Shown: piece by piece, positions 18,501 to 25,908 of the stretch
Position numbering within the stretch: position 1 is the first letter of the stretch
Layout: every line of letters begins with the position of its first letter
Assembly (NCBI RefSeq): GCF_000826545.1
Contig: NZ_CDME01000015.1
Span: 1-64,000, forward strand
Reading direction: 5' to 3'
DNA length: 64,000 bases
Source of the DNA: Kibdelosporangium sp. MJ126-NF4
Lineage (GTDB): Bacteria; Actinomycetota; Actinomycetes; Mycobacteriales; Pseudonocardiaceae
The notes under the pieces: generated by a model
Told to the model about the DNA's origin: nothing
Seen by the model: only the letters and a program-made list of their open reading frames with translations
The model's database searches: none
Position numbers and translations under genes: made by a program

Positions 18501-18856
18501 TGGCCGACGAACGGCATCACCGGGATGTCCTGGTACGTACTGCACCCGGCGCCGGACAGGTGCGTCAGGCTGAAGCCCTTGATCCTTGTGTCGTCGTAGA
18601 AGTAGCCGCCGTGCTGGTGGGTGACGGTGTCCGGGCTCCACTGCACCATCCCGAACGGCACCACCGCGCCGGGGAACGTGTTGCCCGCACCGCCGCCGGT
18701 GCCGTGGTCGGCGCCACCTGGTTTCGTTCCGACATAGGGGTTCACGAACGTCGCTAAGTCCTCGACGGCTGCTTGCGCTGGCGCTGTCGGGGCCGCGACC
18801 ACCCCTAACGCGACCCCCAGGGTCACCATCGCTGCCAACCATCTGCTGCGTGACAT
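15596..18856 (-). CDS. Secreted GH92 alpha-mannosidase
   Basis: Exported exo-acting alpha-mannosidase of 1086 residues (GH92 members are often alpha-1,2-mannosidases). A signal peptide (MSRSRW, hydrophobic core, APAQA) precedes the N-terminal beta-sandwich with VNPYVGTKPGG and GAGNTFPGAVVPFGMVQWSP. The catalytic (alpha/alpha)6 domain shows GNEPNSHVTWLYNYAG and GNDDLGQLSSWYVWAALG, which are GH92 signatures including the calcium/acid residues. After about residue 730 there are accessory beta domains, including an NPCBM-associated NEW3-like module. It is divergent from the LacI/ABC operon and has a LacI-type palindrome 26 bases upstream of its start, so mannose release outside the cell and uptake are likely co-regulated. 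Confidence 0.9.
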   Translation of the reverse strand: MSRSRWLAAMVTLGVALGVVAAPTAPAQAAVEDLATFVNPYVGTKPGGADHGTGGGAGNTFPGAVVPFGMVQWSPDTVTHQHGGYFYDDTRIKGFSLTHLSGAGCSTYQDIPVMPFVGQVTTSPATDPNRYVAKFDRAGETATPGYYGVTLASGVKAELTATQRTGAGRFQFPAGAPATLLVNTSGSVAGTEDAETVIGADSISGWATSGKFCGVNHRYRAYFHAQFDRPFESVGTWKNGSVTPGGRAERGGAPPKVDLDAVDAPKTADRAAKPARRSLAPTDTTVSGPGSGGFVTFDSFESDTVNVRVGLSFVSVDGAKGNLAAENGPFDQVKTDARAAWNARLNQIRVKGGTADERSTFYTALYHSLIQPNVFSDADGRYAGFDGRVRTTDRPVYTNFSGWDVYRSQFQLLALLAPKEASDIARSMMLYAEQGGAWDRWTVANGFTGVMNGDPYHIIVSTAYAFGAKDFDASKALLLMLRGATQPTQGYVERPGLEDYQKLGYVPMSAPNVWGPAATTLEYTSADFAIAELARRLGDTATWSTFMKRAQNWQNLYNPGNGYLNPRNKDGSFTSFNPASSDGWVEGNGAQYAWMVPYNARGLFNAMGGDATVVNRLDTFFKELNAGPGKPFAFMGNEPNSHVTWLYNYAGAPQKTQQTTRRVLTELYSPKENGLVGNDDLGQLSSWYVWAALGTYPMIPGRAELVLNGPLFEEAVVTRPTGATLTIKGRGASSKAPYVESMLLNGRPSSRTWLPESFVEKGGTVDFTMSATPSAWGTGAGDAPPSFRDAEVGQRGYVSPARVVLPAGTSGFVEIGAQDFSGQGARLTWTAPGPPGISVIPGGSELIVPPGAKAGRSVAVRVEPGTPEATYQVVVQFTGPQGALQSATLQILVAQPGSLRSAYNNVGISPDNAMASANFDNVGFSYSANALANGGLKPGGTVTVDGLAHTWPITDIGEPDNVVAGGQTVNVQAQSGASKLALLGSAANGTASGQLTITYTDGSTQQAQVGFSDWTLGGGGQQPSFGNRIAATSSYRNSVNGSSQGLNTYVFATEPVGLDPSKQVKSVTLPPTVSGGTLHVFALAVG

Positions 18857-18881
18857 GTACCCGATCGCCTCCCGGATTGAC

Positions 18882-18895
18882 TGACAACCTTGTCG
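18882..18895. promoter_or_regulatory. LacI-type operator upstream of the mannosidase gene
   Basis: TGACAACCTTGTCG shares 13 of 14 positions with the operator at 19257-19270. It forms GACAA/TTGTC arms around a central CC, in the predicted leader of the GH92 gene. Confidence 0.55.
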
Positions 18896-18917
18896 GTATC
18901 AACCGTTCGTATCGGTC

Positions 18918-18946
18918 ACACTGCGCAGCGTTGCCCCTCCCGTCAA
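18918..18946 (-). promoter_or_regulatory. Candidate promoter of the GH92 gene
   Basis: On the minus strand TTGACG (18946-18941) is followed after 17 bases by CAGTGT (18923-18918), a plausible TTGACN/CANNNT actinobacterial promoter. The operator at 18882-18895 would lie just downstream of the start of transcription. Confidence 0.35.
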
Positions 18947-19063
18947 CCCTTCACAAGCCGTGTCCACCTTTTCGCCACACCGTGTCCGCCGTTCCGGCAC
19001 CATGAAATGCACATTGCGGCACAGCGAGATGAGCATTGCGGCAGCTCTACCGGGCTTGAGCTG

Positions 19064-19184
19064 GCGCGTGTCCACCATTCCGGCACGGTGAGTCAAACTG
19101 CTCGACTCGCTTCCAGCCTGGCCACCTTTGGCTCCGCGCCGCTCGCGGGTTCAACTCACCATGCCGGAGCTGGTGGACACGCGC
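19064..19184. repeat. Long imperfect inverted repeat between divergent genes
   Basis: Positions 19064-19097 and 19150-19184 are inverted copies with only a few mismatches (shared GCGCGTGTCCACCA and CTCCGGCA/TTCCGGCA cores), separated by about 52 bases. A third related direct copy, GTGTCCGCCGTTCCGGCAC, occurs at 18982-19000. There is no coding potential. It may be a cruciform, a double terminator, or a decayed miniature element. Confidence 0.5.
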
Positions 19185-19215
19185 GGACTGGGGGCCGGTC
19201 GCTTCGCTCCCGGCG

Positions 19216-19245
19216 TTGACATCGCCCGGGGGCTGGCGTGATACT
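19216..19245 (+). promoter_or_regulatory. Promoter of the lacI-pmi-ABC operon
   Basis: TTGACA (19216-19221), 18 bases, then GATACT (19240-19245). The predicted start of transcription near 19252 is only a few bases before the ATG at 19256, so the transcript would be nearly leaderless and the operator at 19257 would block initiation. Confidence 0.65.
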
Positions 19246-19255
19246 CGGCGCCACC

Positions 19256-20287
19256 ATGACAACGTTGTCGGAACCAGGGACACGCAAGGTCCGCCGAGCG
19301 ACCATGAGTGACGTCGCGCGGCTCGCCGGCGTGAGCATCAAAACCGTCTCCAGGGTGGTCAACGACGAGCCCGGTGTCCACCCCGACACCGCCGAGCGAG
19401 TGCTGGCCGCGATCGAACAACTGGGCTTCCGCCGCAACCTCGGCGCCCGCAACCTGCGCAGAGGCATGTCCACCGGGACCATCGGCCTGGTGCTCGAAGA
19501 CGTCGGCAACCCGTTCTACTCGGTGCTGACCAGAGCGGTCGAAGAGGTCGCGCGAACGTTCGGCAGACAGGTGCTGACCGGGTCGTCGGCCGAGGATCCG
19601 GCCAGGGAACGCGAACTGGCGCTGGAGTTCTGCTCGCGCCGGGTCGACGGGCTCATTGTTGTCCCAGCCGGGATGCAGCACGGCTACCTGGTTCCCGAGA
19701 TGCGGGCGGGGACACCGGTCGTGTTCGTCGACCGGCCCGCCGGGGACGTCGTGGCTGACACCGTGCTCGTCGACAACCTCGGCGGCACCGCGTCGATGGT
19801 CGATCACCTGGCCAAACACGGTCACACGCGGATCGCCTTCCTCGGCGACGCACCGGACATCTTCACCGCGAGCGAGCGTTTGCGCGGCTTCCGCGAGGGC
19901 TGCGCGAAGGCGGGCATCCGGTACGACGAGAACCTGGTGGTGATGGGACCGCACACCGATGCCGGTGTCGCTGGTTCCGTACGACACCTGATGTCCGGTG
20001 ACGATCCCGCGACCGCGTTGATCACCGGCAACAACCGGATCACCATCATGGTGCTGCGTGCGCTGAGCACGCTGGACGCTCGGCCCGCGCTGGCCGGGTT
20101 CGACGACTTCGAACTGGCCGACCTGCTCGACCCGCCGGTGACGGTGCTGGCGCACGACATCGCCACGATGGGCCGCGCCGCCGCCGAGTTGCTGTTCGCC
20201 CGGATGGAGGGCGACACGTCACCGCCGCGCAGGATCGTGCTGCCGGCCAACATCATCCCTCGGGGATCGGGAGAGGTACGCCCTTGA
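19256..20287 (+). CDS. LacI-family repressor of the mannoside locus
   Basis: DNA-binding sugar-responsive regulator of 343 residues. The N-terminal helix-turn-helix and hinge helix are clear (TMSDVARLAGVSIKTVSRVV, then RNLGARNLRRG). The rest is a periplasmic-binding-like effector domain (TGTIGLVLEDVGNPFYS, RVDGLIVVPAG, PALAGFDDFELADLLDPPVT). ATG at 19256 is preferred over GTG at 19238 because the latter lies at the -10 box of a strong promoter. The gene heads an operon with 1-4 base overlaps. It is predicted to repress itself, the transporter and the divergent GH92 gene. Confidence 0.85.
   Translation: MTTLSEPGTRKVRRATMSDVARLAGVSIKTVSRVVNDEPGVHPDTAERVLAAIEQLGFRRNLGARNLRRGMSTGTIGLVLEDVGNPFYSVLTRAVEEVARTFGRQVLTGSSAEDPARERELALEFCSRRVDGLIVVPAGMQHGYLVPEMRAGTPVVFVDRPAGDVVADTVLVDNLGGTASMVDHLAKHGHTRIAFLGDAPDIFTASERLRGFREGCAKAGIRYDENLVVMGPHTDAGVAGSVRHLMSGDDPATALITGNNRITIMVLRALSTLDARPALAGFDDFELADLLDPPVTVLAHDIATMGRAAAELLFARMEGDTSPPRRIVLPANIIPRGSGEVRP
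19257..19270. promoter_or_regulatory. Perfect LacI-type operator overlapping the lacI start codon
   Basis: GACAACGTTGTC at 19258-19269 is a perfect 12-bp palindrome with the central CG typical of LacI-family operators. It sits inside codons 1-5 of the regulator gene, directly after its promoter, and is matched by a near-copy at 18882-18895. Confidence 0.65.
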
Positions 20288-21318
20288 ACAGCCCAGATGG
20301 CGCCGTGGGATCGAGCCCGGTGTGGCTGCCCGCCAACCAGCCCCCGCAGTTCTACGCGGGTGGCAGTTCGATCGAGGCGCTCAGAGGCGTCGGCAACGCG
20401 CGGACAGACCACGGGCCGGAGGACTGGGTCGGTTCGACGACATCGCGGTACGGCAAGGACACGGACGGCCTCACCAAACTGGCCAGCGGCCAGTGGTTGC
20501 GTGACGCGGTGCGCGAGCACCCGGAGAACTGGCTCGGCCACGCCCACGCGGCCAGGTTCGGCGGCGACCCGGCCGTACTGGTGAAACTGCTGGACGCCGG
20601 GCAGCGGCTGCCCGTGCACTGCCACCCGTCGGACGCGTTCGCGCAGAAGCACATGGGCTCACACTTCGGCAAAACCGAAGCGTGGATCATCGTCGGCACA
20701 CCGGAACAGGGCGGAGACGTCCACATCGGGTTCCGCGGCGACGAGTCCGGTGCCACGGTGGCCGACTGGGTGGCCGAGCAGGACACCACGGCGATGCTCG
20801 GCGCGTTGAACCCGGTGACGGTCCACCCCGGCGACACCGTGTTCGTCCCGGCCGGTCTGCCGCACGCGATCGGCGCGGGCGTGTTCATCGTGGAGCTCCA
20901 GCAGCCGACGGACCTGTCGGTCACGCTGGAGTGGAAGGACTTCCTCGACTCGGAGACCGGTGGCCACCTGGGATTCGGCTACGACGTCGTGCTGGACTGC
21001 GTCGACCGGTCCGGCTGGGACACCGACCGGCTCAAGCAGATCGTCCGGCGGACCGAGGACTCGTCCCCGGTGACAGACCTGCTGGGGCCGGACGCGGCGA
21101 GCTTCTTCCGTGCCCAGCGCGTCCGCGGCGGCGCCGCTCTCGACGCGTCGTTCTCGATCCTCGTGGCGCTGGAGGGCTCGGGCACCATCCGCACCGAAAG
21201 CGGTGACGTGGCGTTGAGCAAGGGCGACACGTACGTGTTCCCGCATGCCGCCGGGGAGGCCACTGTGGAAGGTGACATCGTTGCCATTCGCTGTCTGCCA
21301 CCGGAGGTGACGCAGTGA
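20284..21318 (+). CDS. Type I phosphomannose isomerase-like cupin protein
   Basis: Cytoplasmic zinc-dependent isomerase-like protein of 344 residues, expected to interconvert mannose 6-phosphate and fructose 6-phosphate or act on a related sugar. Metal-binding and active-site motifs are present: LPVHCHPSDAFAQKHMGSHFGKTEAW, then VHPGDTVFVPAGLPHAIGAG in the second cupin part. It starts at TTG 20284 overlapping the lacI stop (TTGA), with GGGAGAGG upstream. Position between a regulator and an ABC transporter, opposite an alpha-mannosidase, supports a mannose role. No sugar kinase is in the window. Confidence 0.75.
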   Translation: MNSPDGAVGSSPVWLPANQPPQFYAGGSSIEALRGVGNARTDHGPEDWVGSTTSRYGKDTDGLTKLASGQWLRDAVREHPENWLGHAHAARFGGDPAVLVKLLDAGQRLPVHCHPSDAFAQKHMGSHFGKTEAWIIVGTPEQGGDVHIGFRGDESGATVADWVAEQDTTAMLGALNPVTVHPGDTVFVPAGLPHAIGAGVFIVELQQPTDLSVTLEWKDFLDSETGGHLGFGYDVVLDCVDRSGWDTDRLKQIVRRTEDSSPVTDLLGPDAASFFRAQRVRGGAALDASFSILVALEGSGTIRTESGDVALSKGDTYVFPHAAGEATVEGDIVAIRCLPPEVTQ

Positions 21319-22076
21319 CACCAGTCTTGCAGGCGCAGAACATCGTCAAGCGCTACGGATCGGTCGAGGCGTTGCGTGACGCGTCGTTCGAGGTCGGGCA
21401 GGGCGAGGTCGTCGCGCTGATCGGCGACAACGGCGCCGGAAAGTCGACGCTGGTGAAATGCCTGTCCGGCGCGGAGATCCCCACATCGGGCACGATCCTG
21501 CTGGAAGGCAAGCCGATCACGCTCGACTCGCCAGTGGCCGCACGTCGCCTCGGCATCGAGACCGTCTACCAGGATCTGGCTGTCGCACCGCACCTCGATC
21601 CGGCCGCGAACCTGTTCCTCGGCAGGGAGCTGTTCCGCAAGGGCTTGCTCGGCAAGCTCGGTGTGCTGGACAAGGCGGAGATGCGCCGACGAGCCACCGA
21701 GGAGTTCGCGCGGTTCGGCGTGACGCTGCAGAACGTCGACGTTCCCATCGGATCGCTGTCCGGCGGGCAGCGCCAAAGCGTCGCGGTGGCGCGCTCGGTC
21801 GCGTGGGCGAGCAAGGTCGTGTTCATGGACGAGCCCACCGCCGCACTCGGTGTGGTGCAGCGGGAAAAGGTGCTCGACGTGATCAGGCGAGTGCGCGACG
21901 AAGGCATGGCGGTCGTGCTGATCAGCCACAACATGCCGGAGGTGCTCTCGGTGTCCGACCGGGTCGAGGTGCTGCGGCTGGGCAAGCGGGTGGCGCGGTT
22001 CACTGCCGCCGACGCGTCACTGGAGGACCTGGTCGGCGCGATGACCGGGGCCTTGGTACAGGAGGATGCCGCGTGA
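21315..22076 (+). CDS. Sugar ABC transporter ATP-binding protein
   Basis: Single-domain ATPase of 253 residues of the ribose/fructose CUT2 class. Walker A GDNGAGKSTLVKCL, signature LSGGQRQSVAVARSVAW and Walker B KVVFMDEPTAALG are intact. Most CUT2 ATPases are fused dimers of about 500 residues; this half-size form resembles FrcA and would act as a homodimer. GTG at 21315 overlaps the previous stop as GTGA and has GGAGGTG upstream. Confidence 0.88.
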   Translation: MTPVLQAQNIVKRYGSVEALRDASFEVGQGEVVALIGDNGAGKSTLVKCLSGAEIPTSGTILLEGKPITLDSPVAARRLGIETVYQDLAVAPHLDPAANLFLGRELFRKGLLGKLGVLDKAEMRRRATEEFARFGVTLQNVDVPIGSLSGGQRQSVAVARSVAWASKVVFMDEPTAALGVVQREKVLDVIRRVRDEGMAVVLISHNMPEVLSVSDRVEVLRLGKRVARFTAADASLEDLVGAMTGALVQEDAA

Positions 22077-23098
22077 CCACTGTGGATACGTTACCGACCA
22101 CTGAGCAGCGGTCACTGCGTACGCGACTGCTGTCGGCCAACACGTTCTGGATCGCGTTGGTGTTGCTCGCGTTGCTCGTGGTGTTCAGCGCGCTGGCGCC
22201 GGACACGTTCCTGACGTTCTTCAACTTCCAGAACCTGTTCATCGAGACGTCGGTCCTGCTGGTGGTCGCGGTCGGGATGACGTTCGTGATCATCACGGGT
22301 GGCATCGACCTGTCGGTCGGCTCGGTTCTCATCTTCGCGAGCATGATCTCCGCGAAGACCATGCAGTGGATGAGCCCCGGCCAGGACATCGGCAAGGCGG
22401 ACTGGGGCGTGATCGCCGTCGGTCTGGTCGTGGCGCTCGCAGGCGGCGCGGTGTGGGGCCTGATCAACGGGCTCCTGGTGGCACGGGCCAACATCCCGCC
22501 CCTGATCGTCACACTGGGCACGCTCGGCGCAGCACTCGGCGCGGCCTCACTGTTGAACGACGGCACAGACATCCGCCCGGCTCCGTCGGCGCTGAGTGAC
22601 GTCCTGGGCTTCGGCACACTGGAGGGCAACATCCCGAACATGGTCGTGGTGGCGGCGGTGATCACCGTGCTCTTCGGCCTGGTGCTGCACACCACGAGGT
22701 TCGGCCGGTACACCTACGCGATCGGATCCAACGCGGAAGCCACACGTCGTGCGGGTATCGGTGCGGCCCGCCAACTGACAAACGTCTACCTGCTTTCCGG
22801 TTGCCTCGCCGGGGTCGCCGGATTCATGTCGATGGCGTACTTCCAGGGGACCACCATCTCCGGCAACGTCACGCTCAACCTGAGTGCCATCGCCGGTGTC
22901 GTGCTCGGCGGAACGAGTCTGTTCGGCGGTGTCGGCACGATCCTCGGCACCGTGATCGGGGTGTTCATCCCGGCCGTGCTGCAGAAGGGCTTCAACATCA
23001 TCAACGTGCAGCAGTACTGGCAGCAGATCGCGGTCGGTGCGGTGCTTGTCGCCGCCGTGTGGTTCGACCAGCAACGCCGTCGTCGGTCCAAGAACTAA
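22073..23098 (+). CDS. Sugar ABC transporter permease (CUT2)
   Basis: Inner-membrane permease of 341 residues of the RbsC/FrcC family. Hydrophobic helices begin at about residue 27, and the family motif GMTFVIITGGIDLSVGS is followed by the GLINGLLVARANIPPLIVTLGT and YAIGSNAEATRRAGI segments. The GTG at 22073 overlaps the ATPase stop as GTGA, with GGAGG upstream. It works with the flanking ATPase and binding protein, probably importing mannose or a short mannoside. Confidence 0.88.
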   Translation: MTTVDTLPTTEQRSLRTRLLSANTFWIALVLLALLVVFSALAPDTFLTFFNFQNLFIETSVLLVVAVGMTFVIITGGIDLSVGSVLIFASMISAKTMQWMSPGQDIGKADWGVIAVGLVVALAGGAVWGLINGLLVARANIPPLIVTLGTLGAALGAASLLNDGTDIRPAPSALSDVLGFGTLEGNIPNMVVVAAVITVLFGLVLHTTRFGRYTYAIGSNAEATRRAGIGAARQLTNVYLLSGCLAGVAGFMSMAYFQGTTISGNVTLNLSAIAGVVLGGTSLFGGVGTILGTVIGVFIPAVLQKGFNIINVQQYWQQIAVGAVLVAAVWFDQQRRRRSKN

Positions 23099-23110
23099 CT
23101 GGAGGTTCAG

Positions 23111-24106
23111 GTGTCAACGAGGACACTCGTAGTCGTGCTCGCCGCAGGTGCCCTGGTGGCAGGCTGTGGCGGCCAGATCGGCCAGAACAACAACTCGGGC
23201 AGCGGCCAGAGCAGCGGAGCGGCGCCGACCAACAAGAACCTTGAACTTGTTGTGGGCGTGAAGAACGAGCCGTTCTACATCTCCATGCAGTGTGGCGCGG
23301 AGGCAGCGGCGAAGGCAGCCGGATACACCCTCAACACGCAGGCGCCGGACAAGTTCGACCCGACACTGCAGGCCCCTATCGTGACCGCGCTCGCCGCGAA
23401 GAAGCCCGCAGCGCTGCTGATCGCGCCGACGGACGACCAGACGATGTCGCGCCAGATGAAGCAGATCAAGGACATCGGCGCCAAAGTGATCGAGGTGGAC
23501 ACAGCGCTGAAGGACACCAGCATCGCGGAGTCCTCGATCTCGTCGGACAACACCAAGGGCGGCGAACTGGCGGCCCAGACGATGGCCAAGCTGACCAACG
23601 GCAAGACCGGCTCGGTGCTGGTGCTGGACACCAAGACGGGCACGTCGACAACAGCGGCGCGGGCGAAGGGCTTCGAGGACGAGCTGAAGAAGTCCGCGCC
23701 GAACCTGAAGTCCGTCGGCATCCAGTTCACCGACAACGAGCCGTCGGTGGCGGCACAGAAGGTGACGGCGACGATCGCCAGTACCCCGGACCTGGTCGGC
23801 GTGTTCGCGACCAACCTGAACACCGGTGAAGGCGCGGCGACCGGTCTGCGCAGCGCGGGCAAGATCGGCCAGGTTCAACTGGTCGGCTTCGACGCCAGCC
23901 CATCCGAGGTGGACGGGTTGACGAACGGGGCGTTCCAGGCCCTGATCGCGCAGGACCCCGCCACGATCGGCAAGACCGGTGTCGAGCAGGCGATCGCGGC
24001 CATCGAGGGCAAGAGCGTGCAGCGCAACATCTCCGCGCCCCTGGTCGCACTGACCAAGGACGACATGACCACGAAGGCGGAGTTCTTCTACAAGACGAAG
24101 TGCTGA
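23111..24106 (+). CDS. Sugar-binding lipoprotein of the CUT2 transporter
   Basis: Extracellular solute-binding lipoprotein of 331 residues. The signal ends in LVAGC with lipidated cysteine near residue 19, followed by a Gly/Ser/Asn-rich linker. The rest is a ribose-binding-protein-like fold (FDPTLQAPIVTALAAKKPAALLIAPTD, GVFATNLNTGEGAATGL, LVGFDASPSEVDGL). GTG at 23111 is preceded by CTGGAGG. It closes the operon that begins with lacI. Ligand is inferred from context only. Confidence 0.87.
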   Translation: MSTRTLVVVLAAGALVAGCGGQIGQNNNSGSGQSSGAAPTNKNLELVVGVKNEPFYISMQCGAEAAAKAAGYTLNTQAPDKFDPTLQAPIVTALAAKKPAALLIAPTDDQTMSRQMKQIKDIGAKVIEVDTALKDTSIAESSISSDNTKGGELAAQTMAKLTNGKTGSVLVLDTKTGTSTTAARAKGFEDELKKSAPNLKSVGIQFTDNEPSVAAQKVTATIASTPDLVGVFATNLNTGEGAATGLRSAGKIGQVQLVGFDASPSEVDGLTNGAFQALIAQDPATIGKTGVEQAIAAIEGKSVQRNISAPLVALTKDDMTTKAEFFYKTKC

Positions 24107-24132
24107 CGCCGTGACCCGGGGTGCGCCTGTTG

Positions 24133-24660
24133 TCAGCGCGGGCGTACTCCGGTCATCGTCTCGCCGATCTCCCGGTGGATGATGCGAAGCCGCTCCTGGC
24201 ACACATCGCAGACACTCACGGGGTCGTCAAGGGCCTGGACCGCTACCGCGTGTACGCCGCACAGTGCCATCCGCGGCACACGGTCACACGGCTCGGCGTT
24301 GTTCCTGCGCCCCGGAACGATGACCCAGTGGGCCTCCCGAGCAGAACCGACTCCCAGTGCCGACACGATCTCCGACAACCGAGGCAACCGCTCCACACCT
24401 GTCGCGGCCACTGATTCCACGGCCTGCGCCTGTCGCTCCGCCTGATCGCTGACCTCGGCATAGGCGTCCGACAGCTCCCGCCAGTCGTCAAGTGTCATGT
24501 CGCCCGCGTGGATCCGCAGACCTGTCGTCTGCGCGTGCTCGGCCAGGTACACGACGGCCTCGGCGATGTGGCCCTGGTGGGGCGTCGGCTCGATCCGCGG
24601 GGACATGTCGGCGACCCGGAAGACCGAGGGGTCGTGGTTCGTCCATGGCACGGGATGCAC
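24133..24660 (-). CDS. Uncharacterised protein with a possible CxxH/CxxC zinc site
   Basis: Soluble protein of about 175 residues that I do not recognise. The N-terminal half is helical (EAVVYLAEHAQ, a 20-residue helix rich in Glu/Ala/Gln around residues 62-90). Near the C-terminus Cys134-x2-His137 and Cys151-x2-Cys154 could form a zinc knuckle. The start is uncertain: GTG 24660 sits too close to AAGGAG (24667-24662), whereas GTG 24651 is 10 bases from it. It is divergent from the XRE regulator gene, sharing an AT-richer 120-bp gap. Confidence 0.6.
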   Translation of the reverse strand: MHPVPWTNHDPSVFRVADMSPRIEPTPHQGHIAEAVVYLAEHAQTTGLRIHAGDMTLDDWRELSDAYAEVSDQAERQAQAVESVAATGVERLPRLSEIVSALGVGSAREAHWVIVPGRRNNAEPCDRVPRMALCGVHAVAVQALDDPVSVCDVCQERLRIIHREIGETMTGVRPR

Positions 24661-24769
24661 ACTCCTTGGGAAACAACGGTCAATGGAGCCTCCACCATAT
24701 CGTTTGTGAATCCCAAATGCGGTTTATCATATGGGTGATGTACCGAGTAGCCAGGTCACAGAGAGTGGT

Positions 24770-24775
24770 TAGGGT
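24770..24775 (+). promoter_or_regulatory. -10 box for leaderless XRE transcript
   Basis: TAGGGT ends 6 bases before the ATG at 24782. A second candidate promoter, TTGTGA (24704-24709) with TCATAT (24727-24732) at 17-base spacing, lies upstream; CCATAT/ATATGG arms at 24694-24699 and 24729-24734 flank it. Confidence 0.45.
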
Positions 24776-24781
24776 GATCGC

Positions 24782-25645
24782 ATGGCGATTGGCACCACCC
24801 GCAGCAAGCGCAGGCTCGGCAAGTACATCGCGCCGATCCTGAAGCGCTCCGGCTTCAGTCCGGACGACGTCGCGAGGGAAGTTCGCTGCTCGAAGCAGAG
24901 CGTGTACCGGCTGATGTCAGGTGACTCGCTGCCGAGGCTGCACCTGCTGCTGGCGATCCTCAGCGCGATCGACGTCACCGAGGACGAGCGAGCGAGAGCC
25001 TTGAAGCTCTGGGACATCGCCGACGCGGACAAGACGGTCGTCCAGTTCGCCGACGAACTGCCGGACCGCTACATGCGGTTCCGCCTGGACGAGGCAGACG
25101 CGGTCCGCGAGCGATCGCTTGACAGGATCATCGTGCCTGGATTGCTGCAAACCATCGAGTACGCCGCGGAGCTCAACCGGAGCACCCGTCAGCTGCTACG
25201 CAGGGATGGCTGGGAAGAGCGAGCCGTCTCGGAACGACGTGACCGCCAGGAAATGGTGCTTCGCAAGGAAGACCCGCTTCACATCCATGCGTTGATCGAC
25301 GAAACGGCGCTACGGCGGATCATCGGCAGCCGTGGAGTCATGATCGACCAGCTGGACCACCTGATCGAGATGACCAGGAAGCCCAACGTGACAATCCAGG
25401 TTCTCCCGCTGGACCTTTGCGCGCCAGGCCCCTACTCGGGCACGATGATCCTGCTGAGCTATCCGGAATCCGACGAGCCGGATTCCGTGTACGTGGAGAG
25501 CATGGCAGGCGGCGAGACGATTGGTGACGACGCGGTGGTGGCGACGCTCTCGAAAGTATGGGACGACATCGCCGCCGCGGCTCCCACGCCGCAGAAGTCA
25601 ACAAAGATCATCAAGGCGGTTAGGGGTGAACACGCGGAGCAATGA
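24782..25645 (+). CDS. XRE regulator with DUF5753 (Scr1-type)
   Basis: Transcription factor of 287 residues. An XRE helix-turn-helix (FSPDDVAREVRCSKQSVYRLMSGDSLPRLHLLLAIL, seen here in two parts: residues about 23-42 and 43-60) is followed by the DUF5753 ligand/partner domain with the hallmark VPGLLQTIEYAAEL and ETALRRIIGSRGVM and MTRKPNVTIQVLPL segments. Such genes normally precede a DUF397 gene, as here (ATGA overlap). These pairs are abundant in actinomycetes; some control development or antibiotic production, and some have been likened to toxin-antitoxin modules. Confidence 0.9.
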   Translation: MAIGTTRSKRRLGKYIAPILKRSGFSPDDVAREVRCSKQSVYRLMSGDSLPRLHLLLAILSAIDVTEDERARALKLWDIADADKTVVQFADELPDRYMRFRLDEADAVRERSLDRIIVPGLLQTIEYAAELNRSTRQLLRRDGWEERAVSERRDRQEMVLRKEDPLHIHALIDETALRRIIGSRGVMIDQLDHLIEMTRKPNVTIQVLPLDLCAPGPYSGTMILLSYPESDEPDSVYVESMAGGETIGDDAVVATLSKVWDDIAAAAPTPQKSTKIIKAVRGEHAEQ

Positions 25646-25818
25646 ACACCAGCAAGACGTGGCGCAAGAGTAGTCATAGCAATCCGGAGAACGCTTGCGT
25701 TGAACTGGCTGTCGGCATCGAGTCGACCGGTATCAGGGACAGCAAGAACCCGGAAGGCGGCGGCCTCACCGTGCGGGCCGCTTCCTTCGCAGCATTCATC
25801 AAGTCCATCAAAGGCTGA
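25642..25818 (+). CDS. DUF397 protein, partner of the XRE regulator
   Basis: Small protein of 58 residues starting at the ATG overlapping the XRE stop (ATGA). The DUF397 consensus is evident: WRKSSHSNPENACVELA, then GIRDSKNPEGGGLTVRAASF and AAFIKSIKG. It is expected to act with the upstream regulator, probably by binding its DUF5753 domain. The gene ends 24 bases before a strong terminator. Confidence 0.9.
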   Translation: MNTSKTWRKSSHSNPENACVELAVGIESTGIRDSKNPEGGGLTVRAASFAAFIKSIKG

Positions 25819-25841
25819 CCTACCAGCAGGACCCGACACCA

Positions 25842-25877
25842 CCGCAGGGCGCCCAGGACAACCTGGGCGCCCTGCGG
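25842..25877. terminator. Bidirectional terminator
   Basis: A 16-bp perfect stem (25842-25857 with 25862-25877) closes on the tetraloop ACAA. It separates the DUF397 stop from the convergent lipoprotein stop at 25909. Confidence 0.8.
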
Positions 25878-25908
25878 GGCATCCAGGGTCCACGGTACTC
25901 GCGGGTGT

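Noticed and set aside
24497..24842. Several overlapping short plus-strand frames upstream of the XRE gene
   Set aside because: They lack ribosome sites and family motifs and cross the divergent promoter gap; the divergent minus-strand gene explains the open reading.
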